Assembly (NCBI GenBank): GCA_015183035.1 | Contig: JACZZP010000028.1 | Coordinates: forward strand, 1 to 46,796 | Length of the DNA stretch: 46,796 nucleotides | Source: Meloidogyne chitwoodi | Taxonomy: Eukaryota > Nematoda > Chromadorea > Rhabditida > Meloidogynidae | Reading direction: 5' to 3' | Shown: positions 12,601 to 24,550 of the stretch, one piece after another | How the letters are laid out: every line of letters begins with the position of its first letter | Position numbering within the stretch: position 1 is the stretch's first letter | The notes under the pieces: generated by a model | What the model was told of the DNA's origin: nothing | Database searches by the model: none | The model's input: the letters and a program-made list of their open reading frames with translations, nothing else | Made by a program: the position numbers and the translations under genes

Positions 12601-15600
12601 CGAGAAAAAAAATCGAAAAAAAAAATCGAGAAAAAAATAAAAAAAAAAATCGAGAAAAAAAAATCGAGAAAAAAAAATCGAGAAAAAAAATCGAGAAAAA
12701 GTTTGTGTGTTTTGTATTTTCCCACCACCTCCCCTCATACTCTCCCCCACCTCCTTCAACATCCTGTTGCTCTCTCACCTATACATGCTCTAAGGCGTGC
12801 TATTCTTTGCCTATTTGCTTGAATACCTGTCGAGATACTATAAGGCGTGCTATTCTTTGCCTATTGGCTTGAATACCTTTTGAAGCCCGATTGTTTTGGA
12901 AGCTGTGTCAAATTTACTACACATTTTTCAATTCAAAATAATTTTCAAATATAGTCAAAAAAAAAATCCAGAACAAAAAATCGAGAAAAAAAATAGAGAA
13001 AAAAAATCGAGAAAAAAATCGAGAAAAAAATCGAGAAAAAAAACCGAGAAAAAAATTGAGAAAATAGAGAAAAAAAAACCGAGAAAAAAATCGAGAAAAA
13101 AAATCGAGAAAAAAAAATAAAAAAAAATTGAGAAAAAAAATAAAAAAAAATTGAGAAAAAAATCGAGAAAAAAAAATCGAGAAAAAAATCGAACCAAAAA
13201 AAACGAGAAAAAAAATCGAAAAAAAAAATCGAGAAAAAAATAAAAAAAAAAATCGAGAAAAAAAAATCGAGAAAAAAAAATCGAGAAAAAAAATCGAGAA
13301 AAAGTTTGTGTGTTTTGTATTTTCCCACCACCTCCCCTCATACTCTCCCCCACCTCCTTCAACATCCTGTTGCTCTCTCACCTATACATGCTCTAAGGCG
13401 TGCTATTCTTTGCCTATTTGCTTGAATACCTGTCGAGATACTATAAGGCGTGCTATTCTTTGCCTATTGGCTTGAATACCTTTTGAAGCCCGATTGTTTT
13501 GGAAGCTGTGTCAAATTTACTACACATTTTTCAATTCAAAATAATTTTCAAATATAGTCAAAAAAAAAATCCAGAACAAAAAATCGAGAAAAAAAATAGA
13601 GAAAAAAAATCGAGAAAAAAATCGAGAAAAAAATCGAGAAAAAAAACCGAGAAAAAAATTGAGAAAATAGAGAAAAAAAAACCGAGAAAAAAATCGAGAA
13701 AAAAAATCGAGAAAAAAAAATAAAAAAAAATTGAGAAAAAAAATAAAAAAAAATTGAGAAAAAAATCGAGAAAAAAAAATCGAGAAAAAAATCGAACCAA
13801 AAAAAACGAGAAAAAAAATCGAAAAAAAAAATCGAGAAAAAAATAAAAAAAAAAATCGAGAAAAAAAAATCGAGAAAAAAAAATCGAGAAAAAAAATCGA
13901 GAAAAAGTTTGTGTGTTTTGTATTTTCCCACCACCTCCCCTCATACTCTCCCCCACCTCCTTCAACATCCTGTTGCTCTCTCACCTATACATGCTCTAAG
14001 GCGTGCTATTCTTTGCCTATTTGCTTGAATACCTGTCGAGATACTATAAGGCGTGCTATTCTTTGCCTATTGGCTTGAATACCTTTTGAAGCCCGATTGT
14101 TTTGGAAGCTGTGTCAAATTTACTACACATTTTTCAATTCAAAATAATTTTCAAATATAGTCAAAAAAAAAATCCAGAACAAAAAATCGAGAAAAAAAAT
14201 AGAGAAAAAAAATCGAGAAAAAAATCGAGAAAAAAATCGAGAAAAAAAACCGAGAAAAAAATTGAGAAAATAGAGAAAAAAAAACCGAGAAAAAAATCGA
14301 GAAAAAAAATCGAGAAAAAAAAATAAAAAAAAATTGAGAAAAAAAATAAAAAAAAATTGAGAAAAAAATCGAGAAAAAAAAATCGAGAAAAAAATCGAAC
14401 CAAAAAAAACGAGAAAAAAAATCGAAAAAAAAAATCGAGAAAAAAATAAAAAAAAAAATCGAGAAAAAAAAATCGAGAAAAAAAAATCGAGAAAAAAAAT
14501 CGAGAAAAAGTTTGTGTGTTTTGTATTTTCCCACCACCTCCCCTCATACTCTCCCCCACCTCCTTCAACATCCTGTTGCTCTCTCACCTATACATGCTCT
14601 AAGGCGTGCTATTCTTTGCCTATTTGCTTGAATACCTGTCGAGATACTATAAGGCGTGCTATTCTTTGCCTATTGGCTTGAATACCTTTTGAAGCCCGAT
14701 TGTTTTGGAAGCTGTGTCAAATTTACTACACATTTTTCAATTCAAAATAATTTTCAAATATAGTCAAAAAAAAAATCCAGAACAAAAAATCGAGAAAAAA
14801 AATAGAGAAAAAAAATCGAGAAAAAAATCGAGAAAAAAATCGAGAAAAAAAACCGAGAAAAAAATTGAGAAAATAGAGAAAAAAAAACCGAGAAAAAAAT
14901 CGAGAAAAAAAATCGAGAAAAAAAAATAAAAAAAAATTGAGAAAAAAAATAAAAAAAAATTGAGAAAAAAATCGAGAAAAAAAAATCGAGAAAAAAATCG
15001 AACCAAAAAAAACGAGAAAAAAAATCGAAAAAAAAAATCGAGAAAAAAATAAAAAAAAAAATCGAGAAAAAAAAATCGAGAAAAAAAAATCGAGAAAAAA
15101 AATCGAGAAAAAGTTTGTGTGTTTTGTATTTTCCCACCACCTCCCCTCATACTCTCCCCCACCTCCTTCAACATCCTGTTGCTCTCTCACCTATACATGC
15201 TCTAAGGCGTGCTATTCTTTGCCTATTTGCTTGAATACCTGTCGAGATACTATAAGGCGTGCTATTCTTTGCCTATTGGCTTGAATACCTTTTGAAGCCC
15301 GATTGTTTTGGAAGCTGTGTCAAATTTACTACACATTTTTCAATTCAAAATAATTTTCAAATATAGTCAAAAAAAAAATCCAGAACAAAAAATCGAGAAA
15401 AAAAATAGAGAAAAAAAATCGAGAAAAAAATCGAGAAAAAAATCGAGAAAAAAAACCGAGAAAAAAATTGAGAAAATAGAGAAAAAAAAACCGAGAAAAA
15501 AATCGAGAAAAAAAATCGAGAAAAAAAAATAAAAAAAAATTGAGAAAAAAAATAAAAAAAAATTGAGAAAAAAATCGAGAAAAAAAAATCGAGAAAAAAA

Positions 15601-18600
15601 TCGAACCAAAAAAAACGAGAAAAAAAATCGAAAAAAAAAATCGAGAAAAAAATAAAAAAAAAAATCGAGAAAAAAAAATCGAGAAAAAAAAATCGAGAAA
15701 AAAAATCGAGAAAAAGTTTGTGTGTTTTGTATTTTCCCACCACCTCCCCTCATACTCTCCCCCACCTCCTTCAACATCCTGTTGCTCTCTCACCTATACA
15801 TGCTCTAAGGCGTGCTATTCTTTGCCTATTTGCTTGAATACCTGTCGAGATACTATAAGGCGTGCTATTCTTTGCCTATTGGCTTGAATACCTTTTGAAG
15901 CCCGATTGTTTTGGAAGCTGTGTCAAATTTACTACACATTTTTCAATTCAAAATAATTTTCAAATATAGTCAAAAAAAAAATCCAGAACAAAAAATCGAG
16001 AAAAAAAATAGAGAAAAAAAATCGAGAAAAAAATCGAGAAAAAAATCGAGAAAAAAAACCGAGAAAAAAATTGAGAAAATAGAGAAAAAAAAACCGAGAA
16101 AAAAATCGAGAAAAAAAATCGAGAAAAAAAAATAAAAAAAAATTGAGAAAAAAAATAAAAAAAAATTGAGAAAAAAATCGAGAAAAAAAAATCGAGAAAA
16201 AAATCGAACCAAAAAAAACGAGAAAAAAAATCGAAAAAAAAAATCGAGAAAAAAATAAAAAAAAAAATCGAGAAAAAAAAATCGAGAAAAAAAAATCGAG
16301 AAAAAAAATCGAGAAAAAGTTTGTGTGTTTTGTATTTTCCCACCACCTCCCCTCATACTCTCCCCCACCTCCTTCAACATCCTGTTGCTCTCTCACCTAT
16401 ACATGCTCTAAGGCGTGCTATTCTTTGCCTATTTGCTTGAATACCTGTCGAGATACTATAAGGCGTGCTATTCTTTGCCTATTGGCTTGAATACCTTTTG
16501 AAGCCCGATTGTTTTGGAAGCTGTGTCAAATTTACTACACATTTTTCAATTCAAAATAATTTTCAAATATAGTCAAAAAAAAAATCCAGAACAAAAAATC
16601 GAGAAAAAAAATAGAGAAAAAAAATCGAGAAAAAAATCGAGAAAAAAATCGAGAAAAAAAACCGAGAAAAAAATTGAGAAAATAGAGAAAAAAAAACCGA
16701 GAAAAAAATCGAGAAAAAAAATCGAGAAAAAAAAATAAAAAAAAATTGAGAAAAAAAATAAAAAAAAATTGAGAAAAAAATCGAGAAAAAAAAATCGAGA
16801 AAAAAATCGAACCAAAAAAAACGAGAAAAAAAATCGAAAAAAAAAATCGAGAAAAAAATAAAAAAAAAAATCGAGAAAAAAAAATCGAGAAAAAAAAATC
16901 GAGAAAAAAAATCGAGAAAAAGTTTGTGTGTTTTGTATTTTCCCACCACCTCCCCTCATACTCTCCCCCACCTCCTTCAACATCCTGTTGCTCTCTCACC
17001 TATACATGCTCTAAGGCGTGCTATTCTTTGCCTATTTGCTTGAATACCTGTCGAGATACTATAAGGCGTGCTATTCTTTGCCTATTGGCTTGAATACCTT
17101 TTGAAGCCCGATTGTTTTGGAAGCTGTGTCAAATTTACTACACATTTTTCAATTCAAAATAATTTTCAAATATAGTCAAAAAAAAAATCCAGAACAAAAA
17201 ATCGAGAAAAAAAATAGAGAAAAAAAATCGAGAAAAAAATCGAGAAAAAAATCGAGAAAAAAAACCGAGAAAAAAATTGAGAAAATAGAGAAAAAAAAAC
17301 CGAGAAAAAAATCGAGAAAAAAAATCGAGAAAAAAAAATAAAAAAAAATTGAGAAAAAAAATAAAAAAAAATTGAGAAAAAAATCGAGAAAAAAAAATCG
17401 AGAAAAAAATCGAACCAAAAAAAACGAGAAAAAAAATCGAAAAAAAAAATCGAGAAAAAAATAAAAAAAAAAATCGAGAAAAAAAAATCGAGAAAAAAAA
17501 ATCGAGAAAAAAAATCGAGAAAAAGTTTGTGTGTTTTGTATTTTCCCACCACCTCCCCTCATACTCTCCCCCACCTCCTTCAACATCCTGTTGCTCTCTC
17601 ACCTATACATGCTCTAAGGCGTGCTATTCTTTGCCTATTTGCTTGAATACCTGTCGAGATACTATAAGGCGTGCTATTCTTTGCCTATTGGCTTGAATAC
17701 CTTTTGAAGCCCGATTGTTTTGGAAGCTGTGTCAAATTTACTACACATTTTTCAATTCAAAATAATTTTCAAATATAGTCAAAAAAAAAATCCAGAACAA
17801 AAAATCGAGAAAAAAAATAGAGAAAAAAAATCGAGAAAAAAATCGAGAAAAAAATCGAGAAAAAAAACCGAGAAAAAAATTGAGAAAATAGAGAAAAAAA
17901 AACCGAGAAAAAAATCGAGAAAAAAAATCGAGAAAAAAAAATAAAAAAAAATTGAGAAAAAAAATAAAAAAAAATTGAGAAAAAAATCGAGAAAAAAAAA
18001 TCGAGAAAAAAATCGAACCAAAAAAAACGAGAAAAAAAATCGAAAAAAAAAATCGAGAAAAAAATAAAAAAAAAAATCGAGAAAAAAAAATCGAGAAAAA
18101 AAAATCGAGAAAAAAAATCGAGAAAAAGTTTGTGTGTTTTGTATTTTCCCACCACCTCCCCTCATACTCTCCCCCACCTCCTTCAACATCCTGTTGCTCT
18201 CTCACCTATACATGCTCTAAGGCGTGCTATTCTTTGCCTATTTGCTTGAATACCTGTCGAGATACTATAAGGCGTGCTATTCTTTGCCTATTGGCTTGAA
18301 TACCTTTTGAAGCCCGATTGTTTTGGAAGCTGTGTCAAATTTACTACACATTTTTCAATTCAAAATAATTTTCAAATATAGTCAAAAAAAAAATCCAGAA
18401 CAAAAAATCGAGAAAAAAAATAGAGAAAAAAAATCGAGAAAAAAATCGAGAAAAAAATCGAGAAAAAAAACCGAGAAAAAAATTGAGAAAATAGAGAAAA
18501 AAAAACCGAGAAAAAAATCGAGAAAAAAAATCGAGAAAAAAAAATAAAAAAAAATTGAGAAAAAAAATAAAAAAAAATTGAGAAAAAAATCGAGAAAAAA

Positions 18601-21381
18601 AAATCGAGAAAAAAATCGAACCAAAAAAAACGAGAAAAAAAATCGAAAAAAAAAATCGAGAAAAAAATAAAAAAAAAAATCGAGAAAAAAAAATCGAGAA
18701 AAAAAAATCGAGAAAAAAAATCGAGAAAAAGTTTGTGTGTTTTGTATTTTCCCACCACCTCCCCTCATACTCTCCCCCACCTCCTTCAACATCCTGTTGC
18801 TCTCTCACCTATACATGCTCTAAGGCGTGCTATTCTTTGCCTATTTGCTTGAATACCTGTCGAGATACTATAAGGCGTGCTATTCTTTGCCTATTGGCTT
18901 GAATACCTTTTGAAGCCCGATTGTTTTGGAAGCTGTGTCAAATTTACTACACATTTTTCAATTCAAAATAATTTTCAAATATAGTCAAAAAAAAAATCCA
19001 GAACAAAAAATCGAGAAAAAAAATAGAGAAAAAAAATCGAGAAAAAAATCGAGAAAAAAATCGAGAAAAAAAACCGAGAAAAAAATTGAGAAAATAGAGA
19101 AAAAAAAACCGAGAAAAAAATCGAGAAAAAAAATCGAGAAAAAAAAATAAAAAAAAATTGAGAAAAAAAATAAAAAAAAATTGAGAAAAAAATCGAGAAA
19201 AAAAAATCGAGAAAAAAATCGAACCAAAAAAAACGAGAAAAAAAATCGAAAAAAAAAATCGAGAAAAAAATAAAAAAAAAAATCGAGAAAAAAAAATCGA
19301 GAAAAAAAAATCGAGAAAAAAAATCGAGAAAAAGTTTGTGTGTTTTGTATTTTCCCACCACCTCCCCTCATACTCTCCCCCACCTCCTTCAACATCCTGT
19401 TGCTCTCTCACCTATACATGCTCTAAGGCGTGCTATTCTTTGCCTATTTGCTTGAATACCTGTCGAGATACTATAAGGCGTGCTATTCTTTGCCTATTGG
19501 CTTGAATACCTTTTGAAGCCCGATTGTTTTGGAAGCTGTGTCAAATTTACTACACATTTTTCAATTCAAAATAATTTTCAAATATAGTCAAAAAAAAAAT
19601 CCAGAACAAAAAATCGAGAAAAAAAATAGAGAAAAAAAATCGAGAAAAAAATCGAGAAAAAAATCGAGAAAAAAAACCGAGAAAAAAATTGAGAAAATAG
19701 AGAAAAAAAAACCGAGAAAAAAATCGAGAAAAAAAATCGAGAAAAAAAAATAAAAAAAAATTGAGAAAAAAAATAAAAAAAAATTGAGAAAAAAATCGAG
19801 AAAAAAAAATCGAGAAAAAAATCGAACCAAAAAAAACGAGAAAAAAAATCGAAAAAAAAAATCGAGAAAAAAATAAAAAAAAAAATCGAGAAAAAAAAAT
19901 CGAGAAAAAAAAATCGAGAAAAAAAATCGAGAAAAAGTTTGTGTGTTTTGTATTTTCCCACCACCTCCCCTCATACTCTCCCCCACCTCCTTCAACATCC
20001 TGTTGCTCTCTCACCTATACATGCTCTAAGGCGTGCTATTCTTTGCCTATTTGCTTGAATACCTGTCGAGATACTATAAGGCGTGCTATTCTTTGCCTAT
20101 TGGCTTGAATACCTTTTGAAGCCCGATTGTTTTGGAAGCTGTGTCAAATTTACTACACATTTTTCAATTCAAAATAATTTTCAAATATAGTCAAAAAAAA
20201 AATCCAGAACAAAAAATCGAGAAAAAAAATAGAGAAAAAAAATCGAGAAAAAAATCGAGAAAAAAATCGAGAAAAAAAACCGAGAAAAAAATTGAGAAAA
20301 TAGAGAAAAAAAAACCGAGAAAAAAATCGAGAAAAAAAATCGAGAAAAAAAAATAAAAAAAAATTGAGAAAAAAAATAAAAAAAAATTGAGAAAAAAATC
20401 GAGAAAAAAAAATCGAGAAAAAAATCGAACCAAAAAAAACGAGAAAAAAAATCGAAAAAAAAAATCGAGAAAAAAATAAAAAAAAAAATCGAGAAAAAAA
20501 AATCGAGAAAAAAAAATCGAGAAAAAAAATCGAGAAAAAGTTTGTGTGTTTTGTATTTTCCCACCACCTCCCCTCATACTCTCCCCCACCTCCTTCAACA
20601 TCCTGTTGCTCTCTCACCTATACATGCTCTAAGGCGTGCTATTCTTTGCCTATTTGCTTGAATACCTGTCGAGATACTATAAGGCGTGCTATTCTTTGCC
20701 TATTGGCTTGAATACCTTTTGAAGCCCGATTGTTTTGGAAGCTGTGTCAAATTTACTACACATTTTTCAATTCAAAATAATTTTCAAATATAGTCAAAAA
20801 AAAAATCCAGAACAAAAAATCGAGAAAAAAAATAGAGAAAAAAAATCGAGAAAAAAATCGAGAAAAAAATCGAGAAAAAAAACCGAGAAAAAAATTGAGA
20901 AAATAGAGAAAAAAAAACCGAGAAAAAAATCGAGAAAAAAAATCGAGAAAAAAAAATAAAAAAAAATTGAGAAAAAAAATAAAAAAAAATTGAGAAAAAA
21001 ATCGAGAAAAAAAAATCGAGAAAAAAATCGAACCAAAAAAAACGAGAAAAAAAATCGAAAAAAAAAATCGAGAAAAAAATAAAAAAAAAAATCGAGAAAA
21101 AAAAATCGAGAAAAAAAAATCGAGAAAAAAAATCGAGAAAAAGTTTGTGTGTTTTGTATTTTCCCACCACCTCCCCTCATACTCTCCCCCACCTCCTTCA
21201 ACATCCTGTTGCTCTCTCACCTATACATGCTCTAAGGCGTGCTATTCTTTGCCTATTTGCTTGAATACCTGTCGAGATACTATAAGGCGTGCTATTCTTT
21301 GCCTATTCGCTTGAATACCTTTTGAAGCCCGATTGTTTTGAAAAAGGGGGGTCTAATTTACTACACATTTTTCAATTCAAT

Positions 21382-21834
21382 TTTTTCTGCTTGAAACTAA
21401 ATTTTTCCCTCACTTTATTTCCCCTTTTTCCATTATATTTTACTTTCCCAGTTATAAAACTGTTATATACTACTTTTCTTCATAATTCAACACATAATAC
21501 TAATTGGTTTAGTAAAATTATTAACTTTGTACAAAAAATAATACAAGAAATTATTGTTCACAGTTTTGCACCTTATAATACACTCTTATTGAATTTTATC
21601 TCTTTCATTAACTAACTTTAAACTGCTTACTCCATAAAAATGAAATAAAATAATTCAAAAAATATAAAAACACAATATTACATTTTGGTAGTTATACAAA
21701 CGATATGCATTCTTATAAAATTTTATCCCTAAGACTCTTTCTTTAACTACCTTTAAACTGATTACCCAACAAAATTAAAATAATTCAAAAAAATAAAAAA
21801 CACCACACCTTACGTTCCATGAGTTGACCAAAAA
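21382..21834. other. AT-rich spacer with an imperfect tandem duplication; no gene seen
   Basis: This spacer lies between the array edge and the first pseudogene. A segment containing the pattern ctttaaactg-cttac/attac-aattcaaaaaa occurs near 21600-21680 and again near 21735-21810, so it looks like a diverged duplication of about 120 bp. A weak frame crosses the array edge (21289-21615, plus strand), but it starts inside the satellite and resembles nothing I know. Confidence 0.5.
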
Positions 21835-22508
<674 letters not shown>

Positions 22509-22870
22509 TTTAATTTTTTGTTTGCTAAAATATTTGAAAATTAATTTAAATAAATCGGGTACAAAAAATATAAATAGAAAATCATTTTATAAATATGAAG
22601 GAATCGCAGAAAATTTTTCCTTCTCTTTAAAGAAGGAAAAAATATAAATCAATAATGTAAACAACAATTTCTGAGAAAAATTTGAAACGTATTTAAGCGC
22701 AATGGAAAAATAAATAAAACGAAAAATCTCAAAAAGGTCAATAGTAAAAACGGTCAAAACGACTGCTGACAAATTAATAAAAGGTCTAGGATGGCTCCAT
22801 AACTTTACGTCAATGGACTCTAAGTCAACGGACTTTTCGTCAATGACTAAATATTTATAAAAATAAAAGA
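22509..22870 (-). promoter_or_regulatory. Hsp70 5' flank, copy A, with a heat-shock-element-like inverted repeat
   Basis: This region resembles 24117-24470 upstream of copy B: shared blocks include atcaataatgtaaacaac and ggtcaaaacgac in the same order. About 110 bp upstream of the ATG lies an inverted repeat, TTCCTTC (22617-22623) and GAAGGAA (22632-22638), similar to the TTC/GAA alternation of heat-shock elements. The shared flank shows the Hsp70 copies are DNA-level duplicates and not retrocopies. The promoter function is inferred. Confidence 0.5.
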
Positions 22871-23027
22871 AGTACGTATCCAAAGATTGTTTACATTAGT
22901 ATAAAAGATAAAGAGCTGTGACTGCTCAAAATTATTAATGAAAACACTTAAGTAGATCCCAACAATGTTTAGACACGTACCAATACATAAACAAAAAATC
23001 AGTGGCGAAAACAAATTGAGATGGTTG

Positions 23028-23825
23028 CTATTCGAAGAAGGCAATCAGATACATCATAAAAAGACCAAGAATGAATGCTCCAAGTTCTTTTCACTTTGTT
23101 AAATAGTAGACTTCTCCAAAAGCTCATGGATCAATGAAACCTTAAAGTAAAATTTCAAAATTAAAAGAAAAAATCAAAGAACCTTTCCAACATGTATAAA
23201 ACCACCGGCTGTCAATGCCCAACTTTGTTCAACTCTTTTAGCAATGTTAGCTGCATCGACACATTGCCTTAATAAAAAAATTTCGTTTCCAAATCATTAA
23301 AACATTTTAACCTTTCTTTAAAAAACCTGATTTAACCAGAATTGCAAAATCTCCAATCTCGTGCGGTATTTCATGAACAAGAACAGTTATCATTGTTACT
23401 TAAATTAGATTTACCAAAAAAAATTTTTTTAATAAAGCAATTCCTATAGTTGTCCCTGCGATAAATGAAGCACCTATTGCCAAACCATCAGTGAAATTGT
23501 GCATAAAATCTGCGACTAAATTTAGATCAGCTGCTACCCAAATACTGGAAATCGTTTATTTTGATTCCTGCAAAAAATTCAACCATTATAATCATTTAAT
23601 TTAAGACTAGTGTAATGTTACTAACCTTATTCCTTGAAAAGCATATTCACAAAGTAGAAAGAAACAAACCAACAAGGAACTAGGTCATGAGGAGTATGCG
23701 CATCTCCTCCTCCATGTAAGTGAGAATGTGAATGAACATCGCCAGGTGTTGCATGTGGGATCAAACGAAGAAAAGCATCAACAAGTAAATCTCCAGCTCT
23801 AAATATCAACAATGTATGCAAAAGA
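23028..23825 (-). pseudogene. ZIP zinc transporter (SLC39A7/KE4-like, LZT type) fragment, broken
   Basis: Minus-strand reading gives [13 protein letters not shown] followed by a His-rich loop ([16 protein letters not shown]), then [20 protein letters not shown] and [20 protein letters not shown]. These carry the HNFTDG and HEXPHEXGD metal-site signatures of LZT-type ZIP transporters, which move zinc across ER/Golgi or plasma membranes. The C-terminus (WALTAGGFIHVG; KELGAFILGLFMMYLIAFFE, stop at 23028-23030) is present. Defects: an in-frame TAA and a frame change just before the last segment, no usable donor between the fourth and fifth membrane segments except a 16-nt gap, a missing stretch before WALTAGG, and loss of the N-terminal half. 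The N-terminal side abuts Hsp70 copy B at about 23826. I call it a pseudogene. Confidence 0.78.
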
Positions 23826-24116
23826 GGTGAATTGGATCGCAGGATCGTCAAATTTGCTTCCAATAAGGCATTTAGCATCTTTAAATAAAAGTTAAACATT
23901 TGTTTCAAAAAAATTAAAAATAAACCGAAAAAAGTGTGTGTCGATGATTCATTGTTAGCCAACATCATCAATCAAACATTCAGTATAAATACCACATAAG
24001 ATGGAGTAGTACGATTAACTTGATCGGTAGAAATAATCTCCTTCTCCATTCTTGAATACATCAACTCAAGAATAAGTTGATGCAGGGTCAATTCCTACCG
24101 CATTAGCTTTAGTCAT
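23826..24116 (-). pseudogene. Hsp70 5' fragment, pseudogene copy B, joined to the ZIP fragment
   Basis: From 24116 on the minus strand the reading is MTKANAVGID, then an in-frame TGA after STYS, and a degraded segment. An AT-rich intron-like stretch like that of copy A follows, then a second exon giving [13 protein letters not shown]. Homology to Hsp70 ends there and ZIP sequence begins within a few bases. The intron position is shared with copy A. It covers only about the first 90 residues of an Hsp70, so it cannot encode a chaperone. The join looks like a rearrangement breakpoint; a fused transcript cannot be excluded but would run into stops. Confidence 0.88.
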
Positions 24117-24470
24117 TTTATTTTGTTATATGCTTACAAATCTTAGGATTAATTAATTTAAATATTTGAGGAAAGGAAAATAAAAAAAAGGAAAAATTTG
24201 ATAAATATGGATAAACAATTTTCCTTTACTTTAAAGGAAGAAAAAACAAAATCAATAAATAATGTAAACAACTATTTTTGAAACATATTTGCACCCAATA
24301 TATAACAACGCGAAAAATATTCAAAACCTATAAATCTCGAAACGGTCTGAGTAAAATAGGTCAAAACGACAAATAACATATTAACAAATGGTCCAGAATA
24401 TAATATGGATTACGCTTTCTAACCATTGGCTGTACTCCTTATGCATCACAAATTTATAAAATTATCCTTG
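24117..24470 (-). promoter_or_regulatory. Hsp70 5' flank, copy B, with a heat-shock-element-like inverted repeat
   Basis: Counterpart of the flank at 22509-22870. The inverted repeat here is TTCCTTT (24231-24237) and AAAGGAA (24243-24249). Arm sequences differ slightly from copy A but remain complementary, at about the same distance (about 115-130 bp) from the ATG. Further sequence to 24550 is AT-rich with nothing recognisable. Confidence 0.45.
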
Positions 24471-24550
24471 CTCACTATTGGTATTTTCAAAAATGAGATA
24501 AAAAAAGGCCCCAAACATTATAAAATTATATAATGTGAAAACAAAAGCTG

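Larger units (their letters stand above)
1..21381. repeat. Satellite array, about 603-bp unit, 35 complete copies
   Basis: The landmark gtttgtgtgt occurs at 41, 643, 1246, 1849 and so on up to 21143, giving 36 occurrences and 35 complete units. All spacings are 603 except the first (41 to 643, 602) and the eighth (4261 to 4862, 601). The differences I can see are one or two A missing from A runs. Each unit has a C-rich/unique part of about 255 bp and an A-rich part of about 350 bp made of short A-tracts separated by tcgag, ccgag or ttgag. The last copy starts at 21143 and decays after about 21300, ending near 21381. Reading frames in the array (Phe/Ser/Ile-rich on minus, Lys/Glu/Arg-rich on plus) are by-products of A runs and I do not call them genes. 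The left end lies outside the window. Confidence 0.97.

Noticed and set aside
257..21220. Repeated open frames of 74-154 codons in the satellite (Phe/Ser/Ile-rich minus, Lys-rich plus)
   Set aside because: They follow from A runs, overlap in all three minus frames, use TTG or similar starts on plus, and have no recognisable domain.
1..21381. CRISPR-like array
   Set aside because: The units are contiguous 603-bp tandem copies with no unique spacers, and the context is eukaryotic.
22847..23044. Small hydrophobic minus-strand frame downstream of the ZIP fragment
   Set aside because: It overlaps the end of the ZIP fragment in another frame and covers only its 3' flank; nothing supports a gene.
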